DNA from: a virus
Strand: one strand, 5' to 3'
DNA: 38,723 bases
IMG/VR virus record: IMGVR_UViG_3300046798_000030
Coordinates: 1 to 38,723 of that record
The notes under the pieces were generated by a model, which saw only the letters and a list, made by a program, of their open reading frames with translations, was not told the DNA's origin and made no database searches. Shown piece after piece: positions 29,930-38,466 of this stretch. Positions within the stretch are counted from its first letter, which is position 1. Each line of letters begins with the position of its first letter. A program made the position numbers and the translations under genes.

Positions 29930-30892
29930 ATGCCTGACGTAGTAGTCGAACAACCCAAGATGATGGACATTCTGGATAAGAACCCTCCGGCTTTGTCTAC
30001 TACGACTGATATACCTGTAGTAGAGACAAAACCAGACGCTTCTCCTCCAAAAGAACCGGCTCCCGCTGAACCGGAAGTTAAAACAGCGCCTGTCGCAGAA
30101 GTCGAGGAATCGACCCCCTCGGACAAACCGGACGATCCCGCCGCAGAACCTGAGCCTAAAAAGGCGAAAGGGGTTCAGAAAAGGATTGATGAGCTTACTA
30201 GGCAACGAGAAGACGAAAGACGTAGAGCAGAAGCCGCAGAAGCACGCCTGGATAGGGCTTTGTCCGCTTTAGAAAGGCCAAAGCTTGAAGTCAAGGATGA
30301 CGATCAGGAACCCCAAAAACCGCAACGAGACCCTAACGACCCTGAAGGCTACGACGGTGCGCTGGAAAAGTACGTAACAGATCGCGCCAGTTGGATTGCT
30401 AGAAGGGAAGTGAAAGCTTCTATTGCGGAGGAAGACAAAAAGCGCCTGGATGCGAGACTTGCTCAGGACATGGAGCAAGCCCGGACATCCTATAAAACCA
30501 GAGTGGAGAAGGCCAAGGAGAAATACCCGGACTATTCAGAAGTCGCGGAATCTCCCGATGTTCAAGTCACTCCTCATATGGCGAATGCGATTTTCTATTC
30601 CGAAGACGGGCCCGACATCGCTCATTTTCTAGGTAAGAATCCGGCTGAAGCCGAGCGTATTTCCAAACTCCTTCCCCAGTTACAGCTTGTGGAGCTTGGC
30701 AAAATCAGTCAGAGGATTTCAACCCCTCCGACATCTGCCAAGTCCGTATCCGCTGCACCCGCACCGGGGAAACCGATCAAAGCAAGCTCGGAAGTCAGTA
30801 AATCTCCAGAAGAAGAAAGTATGGAGGAATACGCTTCCAGGCGTAAAAAGCAACTTGCCGAAGAACGAAGACCCGGAGGGATGCGGCACTAA
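29930..30892 (+). CDS. Scaffolding protein (probable)
   Basis: A 320-aa protein with a long acidic, proline-rich disordered N-terminus, then a coiled coil (GVQKRIDELTRQREDERRRA) and a helical C-terminal region ending in a highly basic tail (YASRRKKQLAEERRPGG). It sits immediately before the major coat gene with its own ribosome site (TTGGAGGTTTT). This is the usual layout and place of P22-type scaffold proteins that guide procapsid assembly. Confidence 0.75.
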   Translation: MPDVVVEQPKMMDILDKNPPALSTTTDIPVVETKPDASPPKEPAPAEPEVKTAPVAEVEESTPSDKPDDPAAEPEPKKAKGVQKRIDELTRQREDERRRAEAAEARLDRALSALERPKLEVKDDDQEPQKPQRDPNDPEGYDGALEKYVTDRASWIARREVKASIAEEDKKRLDARLAQDMEQARTSYKTRVEKAKEKYPDYSEVAESPDVQVTPHMANAIFYSEDGPDIAHFLGKNPAEAERISKLLPQLQLVELGKISQRISTPPTSAKSVSAAPAPGKPIKASSEVSKSPEEESMEEYASRRKKQLAEERRPGGMRH

Positions 30893-30908
30893 CCCTTAAG
30901 GAAAAATC

Positions 30909-32120
30909 ATGTCTTCACAGGTACTTCTAACTCCGACGATCATCACTAAAGAAAGTCTGGTGATCCTGGAGAATAACCTCGTGGCGGCGAACAGGGTCAA
31001 CCGGAAGTTCGAGAACCAATTCGTCAAGATTGGCAATTCTCTTACCATTCGGAAACCCAATCGCTTCACGATTGCTTCAGGCCCGGGACTTCAGATTCAG
31101 GACATTGCTGAGCCTTCAGTCACGATTACCATCAACCAACAGCAACATGCGGACTTCCAGTTTACTTCTCAAGACCTGACTCTAACCGTTGAGGAGTTCT
31201 CTGAAAGGTATCTGAAGCCTGCAATGGCTTCGCTGGCTAATAAGGTCGATCTGGACGTTCTAGCCAATGCAACCTCGGGGATTTCCAATTATGTAGGCAC
31301 TCCCTTGATTACTCCTGCTGCTTTTTCGACCTCGGTTCAGCTTACGGGTCGGAGGCAGGATGAATTATCCGCTCCGCAGGACAACCGGACTCTAGTTCTG
31401 AATCCGGCTGCTTACTGGGCGATTGCTAATGGGATGACTCCAAGCTTTGTGATGCCGACTGCCAAAGAAGCCCTCGTGAAGGGTTATCTGGCAACCATCG
31501 GTAATTACGAAGTCTATATGGATCAGAACATCCCAGGAGGCGCTACGGGGATTCAGCATAATAGTTCTATTGCTATGACTGTTTCCTCAGTTACAGGCCC
31601 TCAAGGCAATGGAGCCTCCACAGTTATGGCAGGTGGAACCCCGACCGAGAACATGGGTCTGGGTGAAGTCTTCACCGTAGCTGGGGTCTTCAACGTCAAT
31701 CCGCAAAGCCGTCTGTCTACCGGAGTTTTGAAGAACTTTGTAGTGACTGGTACGACAGCGGTAGCAGGTAGCTCTTGGACAGTGACCTTCTCTCCTTCTG
31801 TAATCACTTCTGGGCCGTATCAGAATGCAACAGGTCCGATGAGTACAGCGGCTGCGATTCTGTGGTTGTCTGGTACGAGTGCTACCCAAATCTCTGGGCC
31901 CAACAACCTCGCCTTTACTCGGGACGCGTTTGGTCTGGTGATGGTGCCGATGGAAATCCCGCAAGGAGTAGACTTTGCTGCACGCGAGACTTACAGAAAC
32001 ATCTCTATGAGAGTCATCAGGGCTTACGACATTAACAATGACGTATTCCCGACTCGTATTGATATTCTGTACGGTACTACGACCTATTACGACGAACTAG
32101 CCGTTCGTCTTGGAGGCTAA
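30909..32120 (+). CDS. Major capsid (coat) protein, P22 family
   Basis: A 403-aa protein. The start (LTPTIITKESLVILENNLVA then ANRVNRKFENQFVKIGNSLT) and IRKPNRFTIASGP with QHADFQFTSQDLTLTVEEFS match P22-type coat proteins. An inserted domain of V/T/S-rich strands lies around residues 225-310. It ends RAYDINNDVFPTRIDILYG. Forms the icosahedral shell, HK97 fold. AAGGAAAAATC provides the ribosome site. Confidence 0.85.
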   Translation: MSSQVLLTPTIITKESLVILENNLVAANRVNRKFENQFVKIGNSLTIRKPNRFTIASGPGLQIQDIAEPSVTITINQQQHADFQFTSQDLTLTVEEFSERYLKPAMASLANKVDLDVLANATSGISNYVGTPLITPAAFSTSVQLTGRRQDELSAPQDNRTLVLNPAAYWAIANGMTPSFVMPTAKEALVKGYLATIGNYEVYMDQNIPGGATGIQHNSSIAMTVSSVTGPQGNGASTVMAGGTPTENMGLGEVFTVAGVFNVNPQSRLSTGVLKNFVVTGTTAVAGSSWTVTFSPSVITSGPYQNATGPMSTAAAILWLSGTSATQISGPNNLAFTRDAFGLVMVPMEIPQGVDFAARETYRNISMRVIRAYDINNDVFPTRIDILYGTTTYYDELAVRLGG

Positions 32121-32121
32121 C

Positions 32122-32358
32122 ATGCCACTATCTTCAAGCAATGCAGTAAAGCAACTGTCGGATGCTAACTCCCAAGGTACGGTTATGGGACAAAGCGCAA
32201 CCGATAAGATCAGTTTCTACAACGTCAGTACTGTGGCAAGGCAATCGGGTGGAAGCTCTTTCATCACTCTATCGCTGAGTTCTGGAGCTTTGGCTAGTTC
32301 TTTGGCTATTGCTCTGCACTCCCTCGGGCTGATTAACTGTTCTACGGTAGCTGCGTGA
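32122..32358 (+). CDS. Small hypothetical protein after coat
   Basis: A 78-aa protein, MPLSSSNAVKQLSDANSQGT, VMGQSATDKISFYNVSTVAR and a small hydrophobic C-terminus. A strong ribosome site, GGAGGCTAAC, just precedes ATG 32122. This pattern (LSDGN..GT.LG.SATDKI.FyG..PV.qP) is common behind phage capsid genes and may be a decoration or unknown factor. Confidence 0.65.
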   Translation: MPLSSSNAVKQLSDANSQGTVMGQSATDKISFYNVSTVARQSGGSSFITLSLSSGALASSLAIALHSLGLINCSTVAA

Positions 32359-32663
32359 ACTTCAAAGCTGTACAAGATGTAGTAATCATCAGGAGAACCC
32401 CTCAGCAGGAAATCTCTGCCGGGGGGATTTTCTTAGTCGATTCCAAAGATTTTCTAGAAGACATCGGTACGGTAGAAGAAGCAGGGCCGGGGAAGTTGTC
32501 TTCTAAAGGCGTCTTCATCCCAAACGATGTGAAAAAGGGAGATGTAGTCCTATTCTCTACTGGAGGGCATCAGGTCACTAAATTGAACGGAACAGAGTTC
32601 ATCGTGACCCGACAGAACTCAATCATGGCGGTACTGAATGAGTCTTCTCGCCCCAATAGTTGA
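32355..32663 (+). CDS. GroES-like co-chaperonin
   Basis: A 102-aa Cpn10-fold protein. FKAVQDVVIIRRTPQQEISA then GGIFLVDS contains the mobile loop with GGIFL, the GroEL-contact tripeptide position, and DIGTVEEAGPGKLS, KKGDVVLFSTGG and FIVTRQNSIMAVL follow in the family order. It would work with host GroEL to fold coat protein, as T4 gp31 does. The start GTG overlaps the previous stop. No GroEL is encoded in the window. Confidence 0.85.
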   Translation: MNFKAVQDVVIIRRTPQQEISAGGIFLVDSKDFLEDIGTVEEAGPGKLSSKGVFIPNDVKKGDVVLFSTGGHQVTKLNGTEFIVTRQNSIMAVLNESSRPNS

Positions 32664-33342
32664 CTACCTGAAAACCCTTGAAATAAAGGGTGAGGTCTTG
32701 TTTATCGGCTATCAAACCGAATTCAAGCCTCTAGATATACCTCATATGATACTCGACCAGTCGGACTATGAAGGGGCAGATATCGTCTGGGACTTGGGTT
32801 ATCCCGTACCCGAAGATTTACACAACAGGTTCGATTTCATCTTCAATGGGGGGTGTCTAGACAATATGTTCAACCCCGCCCAAGCGATGATGAACTTCAG
32901 CAAGATGCTAAAACCAGGGGGTAGAGTCGTTTGCATGGAGTCTGCTTCCTCATTTAACAGCCCCTACCTCATGTACTCCCCCGGATGGTTCTGTGACTAC
33001 TATCGGGAGAACAACTTCATTGAGTGGGAGGCTTACATCTGCTCGTATAAATCTATGAGGGAGCTTCTTTACGGCCCTTGGAGATGGTTCAAATACAAGT
33101 GGGAAGGTAACAAGAACGGCCCCTCACCCAAGACGCATGGGAATCACATTCTAGTAGTCAGTATGGCTAGAAAAGGCCCGGAGACGACTTCAGATAAGCA
33201 ACCTATCCAACATCAGTACAGGAAAGACGCAGTTGGTACTCCTGCGGTTGGAAGTATCTGGCCTCTGATAACCGATTCTCTTGGGTTCACTTTATACAAG
33301 AGCGAGACTCACTTACATGAAGTGGAAAACTTTTCACATTGA
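32638..33342 (+). CDS. Methyltransferase-like protein
   Basis: A 234-aa protein with a Rossmann-type start but a degenerate SAM loop (EVLFIGYQTEFKPLD). DIVWDLGYPVPEDLHNRFDF and AMMNFSKMLKPGGRVVCMES match the mid and late motifs of class I methyltransferases. The 3' part (from residue ~185) is unlike the family. SAM binding is uncertain because the glycine loop is missing. It is encoded between GroES and a glycosyltransferase, so it may modify a glycan or virion protein. Confidence 0.6.
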   Translation: MSLLAPIVDYLKTLEIKGEVLFIGYQTEFKPLDIPHMILDQSDYEGADIVWDLGYPVPEDLHNRFDFIFNGGCLDNMFNPAQAMMNFSKMLKPGGRVVCMESASSFNSPYLMYSPGWFCDYYRENNFIEWEAYICSYKSMRELLYGPWRWFKYKWEGNKNGPSPKTHGNHILVVSMARKGPETTSDKQPIQHQYRKDAVGTPAVGSIWPLITDSLGFTLYKSETHLHEVENFSH

Positions 33343-33475
33343 ATATGTCAGCGCAAAAAGACTTTTCGGGATCATTTTTATCGTAGCATTTGGTCATACC
33401 GTGGAAGGGTTTCCATTGCTTACTCTTTCTGTCAGTCGTAAAACGAAGGCTATGTTTCTTCAACTTGGGGGTTAA
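33318..33475 (+). CDS. Small hydrophobic protein (52 aa), possible
   Basis: MKWKTFHIEYVSAKRLFGII then FIVAFGHTVEGFPLLTLSVS. The gene fills the gap before the glycosyltransferase exactly (its TAA abuts the next ATG). One short hydrophobic segment. The nearest ribosome-site match is weak, but the exact fit and plausible protein composition make it worth keeping. Confidence 0.4.
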
Positions 33476-35626
33476 ATGAAGGTCAGTGTCTGTACTTCGG
33501 TTCTCAATCAATCGACATATCTGAAAAAGATGATTGAGTCTGTAAAGGCTCAGTCGTTCGAGGATTGGGAATTGGTGATCGTTGACGATGGTTCTACAGA
33601 GGACATCGAAGGAGTAATACGCGAGTTCAACGATCCAAGGATCAGACTCCACAAGTTCCCTACTAACAGGGGTATCCCTCACGGACTTAACTGGGCGCTG
33701 ACTCATGCTTTAGGTGAGTATGTCCAACCCCTCTCAGCAGACGAATGGATTGAGAAGGACAAGCTAAAAATCCAAGTAGAGTTCATGGACTCACATCCTG
33801 AAATCGGATGTGTCTGGGGGCTTCCGGGTAAAGGTCTTATGGGTGAAAGACCTTTGTGGGAGCAGAACACTCTAAGAGCACACAACAGGAGTTCAGAGGC
33901 TTGGGTAAGAACCCTATTGACTCTGGATAACATCCCCATTGGTGGAGCTTCGATGCTGATGAGGAAGTCTATTGTTGAAGATATAGGTGTCTTCGATCCT
34001 CAGATTTTCTATTGCTCAGACCTTGAATGGTTCGTCCGATTCTTCAAGAAGTATGAAGGGATGGTACTGCCTTATAGATGGGCCGATGCCGATCAACCGG
34101 ACACTAGACTTACCGCACCCAAGCCGGATTCAGCGGAGAAGTTCGCTAAAGACATCATGTTGGTGAGGAAGAAGCATCAAGTAAAACTCCCTCCGATTGA
34201 GGGTAAAGTCACGGTTGGAATTCCAGTCTTCAATATGGCGAAGTTCATTCCTCAAGCTCTGGATTCGGTTCTGAACCAGACCTATAAGGACTTGGAGATT
34301 CTAGTTCTAGACGACGCTTCTACAGACAATCTGGCAGAAGTCCTTACACCTTACGCAGAGAAGATCAAATACCTGAAGTTCGACGAGAACAGGGGTACTG
34401 TAAAAGCTATTAATCAAATGGCCTCATTAGCTACTGGAGAGTTCTACGTTTCTCTAGCTGCTGACGATTTGATCGAGCCTAACTTCATTGAAAAAGCACT
34501 AGGAGAGTTCAAGAAAGACGCTTGGCTTGAATTTGTCGCTTCCCAAACTGATTTCATCAATGAAGAAGGAAAGCCGTTCGCTGAAGACCATCCTTTCAAA
34601 AACATCCCCAAAGCTGCTAACAAGTCCAGGGATCAGTGGTTGACCCATATGTACTATGGGAACGTCTATTTCGGGGTGGGAATGTATCGGACGAAGACGA
34701 TCAAATCAGTCGGTGGTTGGGCTGACTGTGGAGTCCTTACAGATTATGAGATGTATCTCAAGCTTTTACAGAGAGAGAACATCAAGATCATCGAGGAACC
34801 ACTTACTCATACGAGAATTCATGGAGAGAACAAAAGTCTTCTAAAGCCTGAAGAATCCAGGAAACTGAAGCAGCGATACCACGACGCTAAAATCCCTTAC
34901 TACCAGCCTAGAATGAAGGTGATTCTGGCGACTCCTTTCTATGAGATGAGAGGGTTTAGTCCATACATTCAAAGTATGGTCTATACGACCAAGGTTTTGA
35001 CTCAATTAGGGATTGAGTGGGAGTGGCACGAGCTTTCTGGAGACTCTTATGTAGACCGTGCAAAGAACACGATCACCATGAGGTTCCTGGAAGACCCGGA
35101 TGCTACAGACCTCTTTATCATCGACTCGGATATGCAATGGAATCCAGACGCTCTAATCAAGATTCTCCAACTGCCGGAACAGATTGTAATGGGGTCTTAT
35201 CCTCAGAAAAACTCATGGGATAAGTGGACTTCCATCCCTGTTCTGAAAGAGGAAAACGGAAAGCATCATCCTGTTGGCAGAGTCTTACCTGATGGTACGG
35301 CTTTGATCCAAGCGGAATACATATCAGGTGGGTTTATCAGGATGAAACGAGAGTGTCTAGTGAAGTTCAAAGACCACTATAAAGACATGACCTACCAAGA
35401 CAGTTCTGCCGATCCTTCCTACCCTGAACGTATGTACACAGAATTCTACACCTGTGAGAGAGCAGATGGATTGAGGTGGGGTGAGGATAGAGTCTTCGGT
35501 AAGAGGATGAGAGCTATAGGAGTGGAAGGGTATATCTATCCCAATATCCACTTCGGACACTATGGAATCAAAGGTTGGATGGGTAACTATGACACGTTCT
35601 TGAGGAATCCTCCAAAGGCGGCCTAA
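33476..35626 (+). CDS. Three-domain glycosyltransferase (two GT2 plus a third GT-A)
   Basis: A 716-aa protein. Domain 1 (residues ~1-230) starts MKVSVCTSVLNQSTYLKKMI, has VDDGSTED and LSADEW. Domain 2 (~244-460) starts KVTVGIPVFNMAKFIPQALD, has LDDASTDN and the DxD-like SLAADD. Domain 3 (~475-716) starts MKVILATPFYEMRGFSPYIQ and has FIIDSDMQWNPD (DxD) and EYISGGFIRMKREC. It transfers sugars from nucleotide donors. Between methyltransferase and tail genes, it is the likely user of the cassette's product. DxD in domain 1 is less clear. Confidence 0.85.
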   Translation: MKVSVCTSVLNQSTYLKKMIESVKAQSFEDWELVIVDDGSTEDIEGVIREFNDPRIRLHKFPTNRGIPHGLNWALTHALGEYVQPLSADEWIEKDKLKIQVEFMDSHPEIGCVWGLPGKGLMGERPLWEQNTLRAHNRSSEAWVRTLLTLDNIPIGGASMLMRKSIVEDIGVFDPQIFYCSDLEWFVRFFKKYEGMVLPYRWADADQPDTRLTAPKPDSAEKFAKDIMLVRKKHQVKLPPIEGKVTVGIPVFNMAKFIPQALDSVLNQTYKDLEILVLDDASTDNLAEVLTPYAEKIKYLKFDENRGTVKAINQMASLATGEFYVSLAADDLIEPNFIEKALGEFKKDAWLEFVASQTDFINEEGKPFAEDHPFKNIPKAANKSRDQWLTHMYYGNVYFGVGMYRTKTIKSVGGWADCGVLTDYEMYLKLLQRENIKIIEEPLTHTRIHGENKSLLKPEESRKLKQRYHDAKIPYYQPRMKVILATPFYEMRGFSPYIQSMVYTTKVLTQLGIEWEWHELSGDSYVDRAKNTITMRFLEDPDATDLFIIDSDMQWNPDALIKILQLPEQIVMGSYPQKNSWDKWTSIPVLKEENGKHHPVGRVLPDGTALIQAEYISGGFIRMKRECLVKFKDHYKDMTYQDSSADPSYPERMYTEFYTCERADGLRWGEDRVFGKRMRAIGVEGYIYPNIHFGHYGIKGWMGNYDTFLRNPPKAA

Positions 35627-36369
35627 TGACAACTGCGAACGACCTTATCACGAGGGCGATGAAAGCTCTGAAAGCTTTGGGTTCTACCGAAGTTCCCACA
35701 GCAGCAGAAGCTAACGACGGATTGGTAGCTTTCAATGCAATGCTAGATTCGTGGAGTCTGGATGACTTAGTTTCCTATGAGGTCGAGGAACAAAGCTTTC
35801 CTCTAGTAGTGGGTCAGGCTTCTTACACAGTAGGGCCTGGGGGGAATATAAACACCATTCGTCCACAGGAGATCATACAAGCCTATATCAGGGATACGAA
35901 CAACAACAACTTCCTGATGAGACTCTTACCTAGAGACAAGTGGAACCAGATAGGTAATAGAGGCCCTACGAGGACGAGTCAGATTCCGAATACGATGTTC
36001 TACGATCCCCAAAGCCCTTTGGGAGTGATAAACATCTTCCCGACCCCTTTGATTGCTTATACCTGTTTCTTTGATAACGTCTTAAACCAAGTGACATTTG
36101 CCAGCCTGACTACTGTTCTGGCAATGCCAGTCGGTTATGAGAGGGCCTATGTTTACAATCTTGCGGTTGAGATTTCAAGCATGTTTGGCTTCGATATACC
36201 TGCTGTGGGGCCAGGTCAGAAAAATCTTGTCCAACTGGCAGAAGAATCCCTAGCTGCAGTGAAGTCGAACAATATCAAGGAAGTGATTAGTAACTACGAT
36301 CCGGCGATAGTTTCTCACTCCTACGCGACTTACAACATCTACTCAGACAACTACGGAAGAGGGAATTGA
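35626..36369 (+). CDS. Tail accessory / head-completion protein, P22 gp4-like
   Basis: A 247-aa protein. MTTANDLITRAMKALKALGS then PTAAEANDGLVAFNAMLDSW, SLDDLVSYEVEEQSFPLVVG and ASYTVGPGGNINTIRPQEII match the phage family that includes P22 gp4, which binds the portal ring and starts tail assembly. The rest is beta-rich with a helical C-terminal segment. ATG overlaps the glycosyltransferase stop. Confidence 0.75.
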   Translation: MTTANDLITRAMKALKALGSTEVPTAAEANDGLVAFNAMLDSWSLDDLVSYEVEEQSFPLVVGQASYTVGPGGNINTIRPQEIIQAYIRDTNNNNFLMRLLPRDKWNQIGNRGPTRTSQIPNTMFYDPQSPLGVINIFPTPLIAYTCFFDNVLNQVTFASLTTVLAMPVGYERAYVYNLAVEISSMFGFDIPAVGPGQKNLVQLAEESLAAVKSNNIKEVISNYDPAIVSHSYATYNIYSDNYGRGN

Positions 36370-37790
36370 GAGTACAGCTATTCGGGATAGGCGAGAAGGG
36401 TAAGTCTCCGGCTATCACAGCGCAGAAAAGGATCAACTGCTACTGTGAGACTAGGACTGATGGGGATAGAACGTCCCTTGCTCTAATAGGTTCTCCAGGA
36501 CTTACCCCTTTCTGTACGACGATAGGCTCTAATCCTTCCAGAGGGATGTGGGCGGTGGATACTATTGCAACCCCACTACTTTTCAGTGTACACGGTAATA
36601 CACTCTACTCGATTAACAACGCAGGAACGACTTCGGTAATCGGGACTATCGGTACTACTTCGGGTGATGTGTCGATGGTCGATGATGGGACTAACCTAGT
36701 TCTGGTAGATGGGTTTAACGGGTACTACTACAACGTCCTAACCCCTGCGGGTCTTAACCAAATAGTCTCAGGCAACTTCCCTACCAACCCTGTGACGGTG
36801 ACTTGGCAGGACACCTATTTCATTGTAAATGACGGTCTTACTAATCAATTCAATCTGTCAGCGAACGGAGACCCGACGACTTGGCCTGCTATTCAGATCA
36901 ATTTCACTGGTACAGCACCTGGAGCAGTTCAAGCTCTGATAGCGGATCATTCAATCCTCAACATCTTCGGGCCAAAAGCATCGGAGTTCTGGCAGGATAC
37001 CGGATTAGAAAATCCTTACTCTCCTATTCCTGGGTCGGCTCAAGAATATGGGCTAGCCTCACCATTCAGTCTGTGTAAATACGACAACAGCCTAGCTGGG
37101 TTGTTCACTAACCATATGGGAGAAGTCAACGTATCCAGACTCTCCGGCTTTAGGCTTCAACAGCTTTCCTCTATGGAGATTGACTTTCTTCTGAACCAAT
37201 ACACGACTGTAGGAGACTGTAAGGCTTTTGGATATATGCTCGGTGGACATCCAATGCTCTATCTGACTTTCCCATCTGCTCAAAAGTCTTGGGAATTCGA
37301 CCAAGCTTCTAATGCTTGGGCCGAACGTCAGGATACGAATGGGAACAGACATTGGGCGCAGAAGTTCGAGACCTTTCTCTCTAGACAGCTTGTTTCAGAC
37401 TATAGAAACGGGAATATCTACGAGATAGATTCTAGTGTATTCGATGACAACGGGTCTCAAATCCCTATGGAGATTTGGTCTAAGCATATCTGGCAGGATG
37501 ATAAGTACCTGACCATCCCTCAAATACAGGTCGATATTGAATCAGGAGTCGGTTTGACGATGGGACAAGGCGTAAATCCTCAGATCATGCTTGAAGTCTC
37601 TAAAGATGGGGGTCAGACTTTCACAGCAGTAGCTTGGGCCTCGATGGGTGCGATAGGCGCTTACACTCAAAGAGTCATCTGGAGAAGACTTGGAAGGGCT
37701 AGAGACTGGGTTTTGAAACTTCGTGTGACCGATCCAGTGAAAAGGATCATCACAGGCGCGAGTGCTGAGATAGTAGGAGGGGCGTTCTAG
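36366..37790 (+). CDS. Packaged-DNA stabilisation / tail hub, P22 gp10-like
   Basis: A 474-aa protein. It opens VQLFGIGEKGKSPAITAQKR with INCYCETRTDG, followed by repeated beta strands (VDTIATPLLFSVHGNTLYSI, DGTNLVLVDGFNGYYYN) and ends with a beta domain (QPMEIWSKHIW-like segment, TGASAEIVGG). This is the family of P22 gp10, which closes the portal channel and connects to the needle. Start TTG with a 4-bp overlap. Confidence 0.8.
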   Translation: MRVQLFGIGEKGKSPAITAQKRINCYCETRTDGDRTSLALIGSPGLTPFCTTIGSNPSRGMWAVDTIATPLLFSVHGNTLYSINNAGTTSVIGTIGTTSGDVSMVDDGTNLVLVDGFNGYYYNVLTPAGLNQIVSGNFPTNPVTVTWQDTYFIVNDGLTNQFNLSANGDPTTWPAIQINFTGTAPGAVQALIADHSILNIFGPKASEFWQDTGLENPYSPIPGSAQEYGLASPFSLCKYDNSLAGLFTNHMGEVNVSRLSGFRLQQLSSMEIDFLLNQYTTVGDCKAFGYMLGGHPMLYLTFPSAQKSWEFDQASNAWAERQDTNGNRHWAQKFETFLSRQLVSDYRNGNIYEIDSSVFDDNGSQIPMEIWSKHIWQDDKYLTIPQIQVDIESGVGLTMGQGVNPQIMLEVSKDGGQTFTAVAWASMGAIGAYTQRVIWRRLGRARDWVLKLRVTDPVKRIITGASAEIVGGAF

Positions 37791-38065
37791 TGGAAGGCCC
37801 GAAACTCCAACAGCCTCAAGCTCTATCTCCTGTGGTTCAACAGGACAGTCTGATTCCTTCGCTTGAGTATGCGGCTTTCTTCAACCTTTTACAGATCGTG
37901 AGCTTCTACTCTACTAGAGCAGGGACGACAGCAGAACGCCCTACCGGGTCTACAGGAGTTAGATGGGTTGGGATGCCTTATTTCGATCAGACTTTAGGGA
38001 AGCCTGTGTTTCTGAAATTCACTTCAAGTTCTATCTGGGTGGATGGGTCAGGGGCGGTGGTATGA
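37790..38065 (+). CDS. Small tail-region protein
   Basis: A 91-aa protein (GTG start). Ends with TAERPTGSTGVRWVGMPYFD, QTLGKPVFLKFTSSSIW, the short motif (RP....RW-GMPYFD-TLGKP) at the end of many phage fibre and spike proteins. Its N-terminal half (SLEYAAFFNLLQIV) is helical. It may cap or adapt the tail. Coupled to both neighbours. Confidence 0.6.
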   Translation: MEGPKLQQPQALSPVVQQDSLIPSLEYAAFFNLLQIVSFYSTRAGTTAERPTGSTGVRWVGMPYFDQTLGKPVFLKFTSSSIWVDGSGAVV

Positions 38066-38466
38066 ATCTGACCACTGGAAAGATTTGGAAACTCCAAGAG
38101 GCTATGAGTCGGCTTCCTCAAGCCGATCTACCTACTGAGCATTTCTTCGCAGATGGGATGTACGCCCGAGTCCTTAAAAGACCCGCTGGGACTTTGATAG
38201 TCGGTAAGGTACACAAGAAAGAGCATTTCTACATCGTTACTAAAGGCAGAGTCGAAGTTGCCGGAGAAGACGGAACCAAGACTTACGAAGCAGGAGATGT
38301 GATAGTTTCCAAACCTGGGACTAAGCGAGCAGTTCTAGCTTTGGAAGATTCTATCTGCATGACTGTACATAGAACGAAGAAGAAAAACCTGGATAAGATT
38401 GAAAAGGAATTGGTTGAAGAAGACAATACGGCGCTATTTAACGCGCAGAACAAGAGGCTCACATGA
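38062..38466 (+). CDS. Cupin-fold protein in tail module
   Basis: A 134-aa protein starting MNLTTGKIWKLQEAMSRLPQ. GTLIVGKVHKKEHFYIVTKG, RVEVAGEDGTKTYEAGDVIV and SKPGTKRAVLALEDSICMTV form a cupin strand pair: H..E.F.(I/V)..G.v and P-G..R. It may bind a metal or small ligand or act structurally. Its presence in tail modules of podoviruses is recurrent; the role is unknown. ATGA overlap both ends. Confidence 0.75.
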   Translation: MNLTTGKIWKLQEAMSRLPQADLPTEHFFADGMYARVLKRPAGTLIVGKVHKKEHFYIVTKGRVEVAGEDGTKTYEAGDVIVSKPGTKRAVLALEDSICMTVHRTKKKNLDKIEKELVEEDNTALFNAQNKRLT

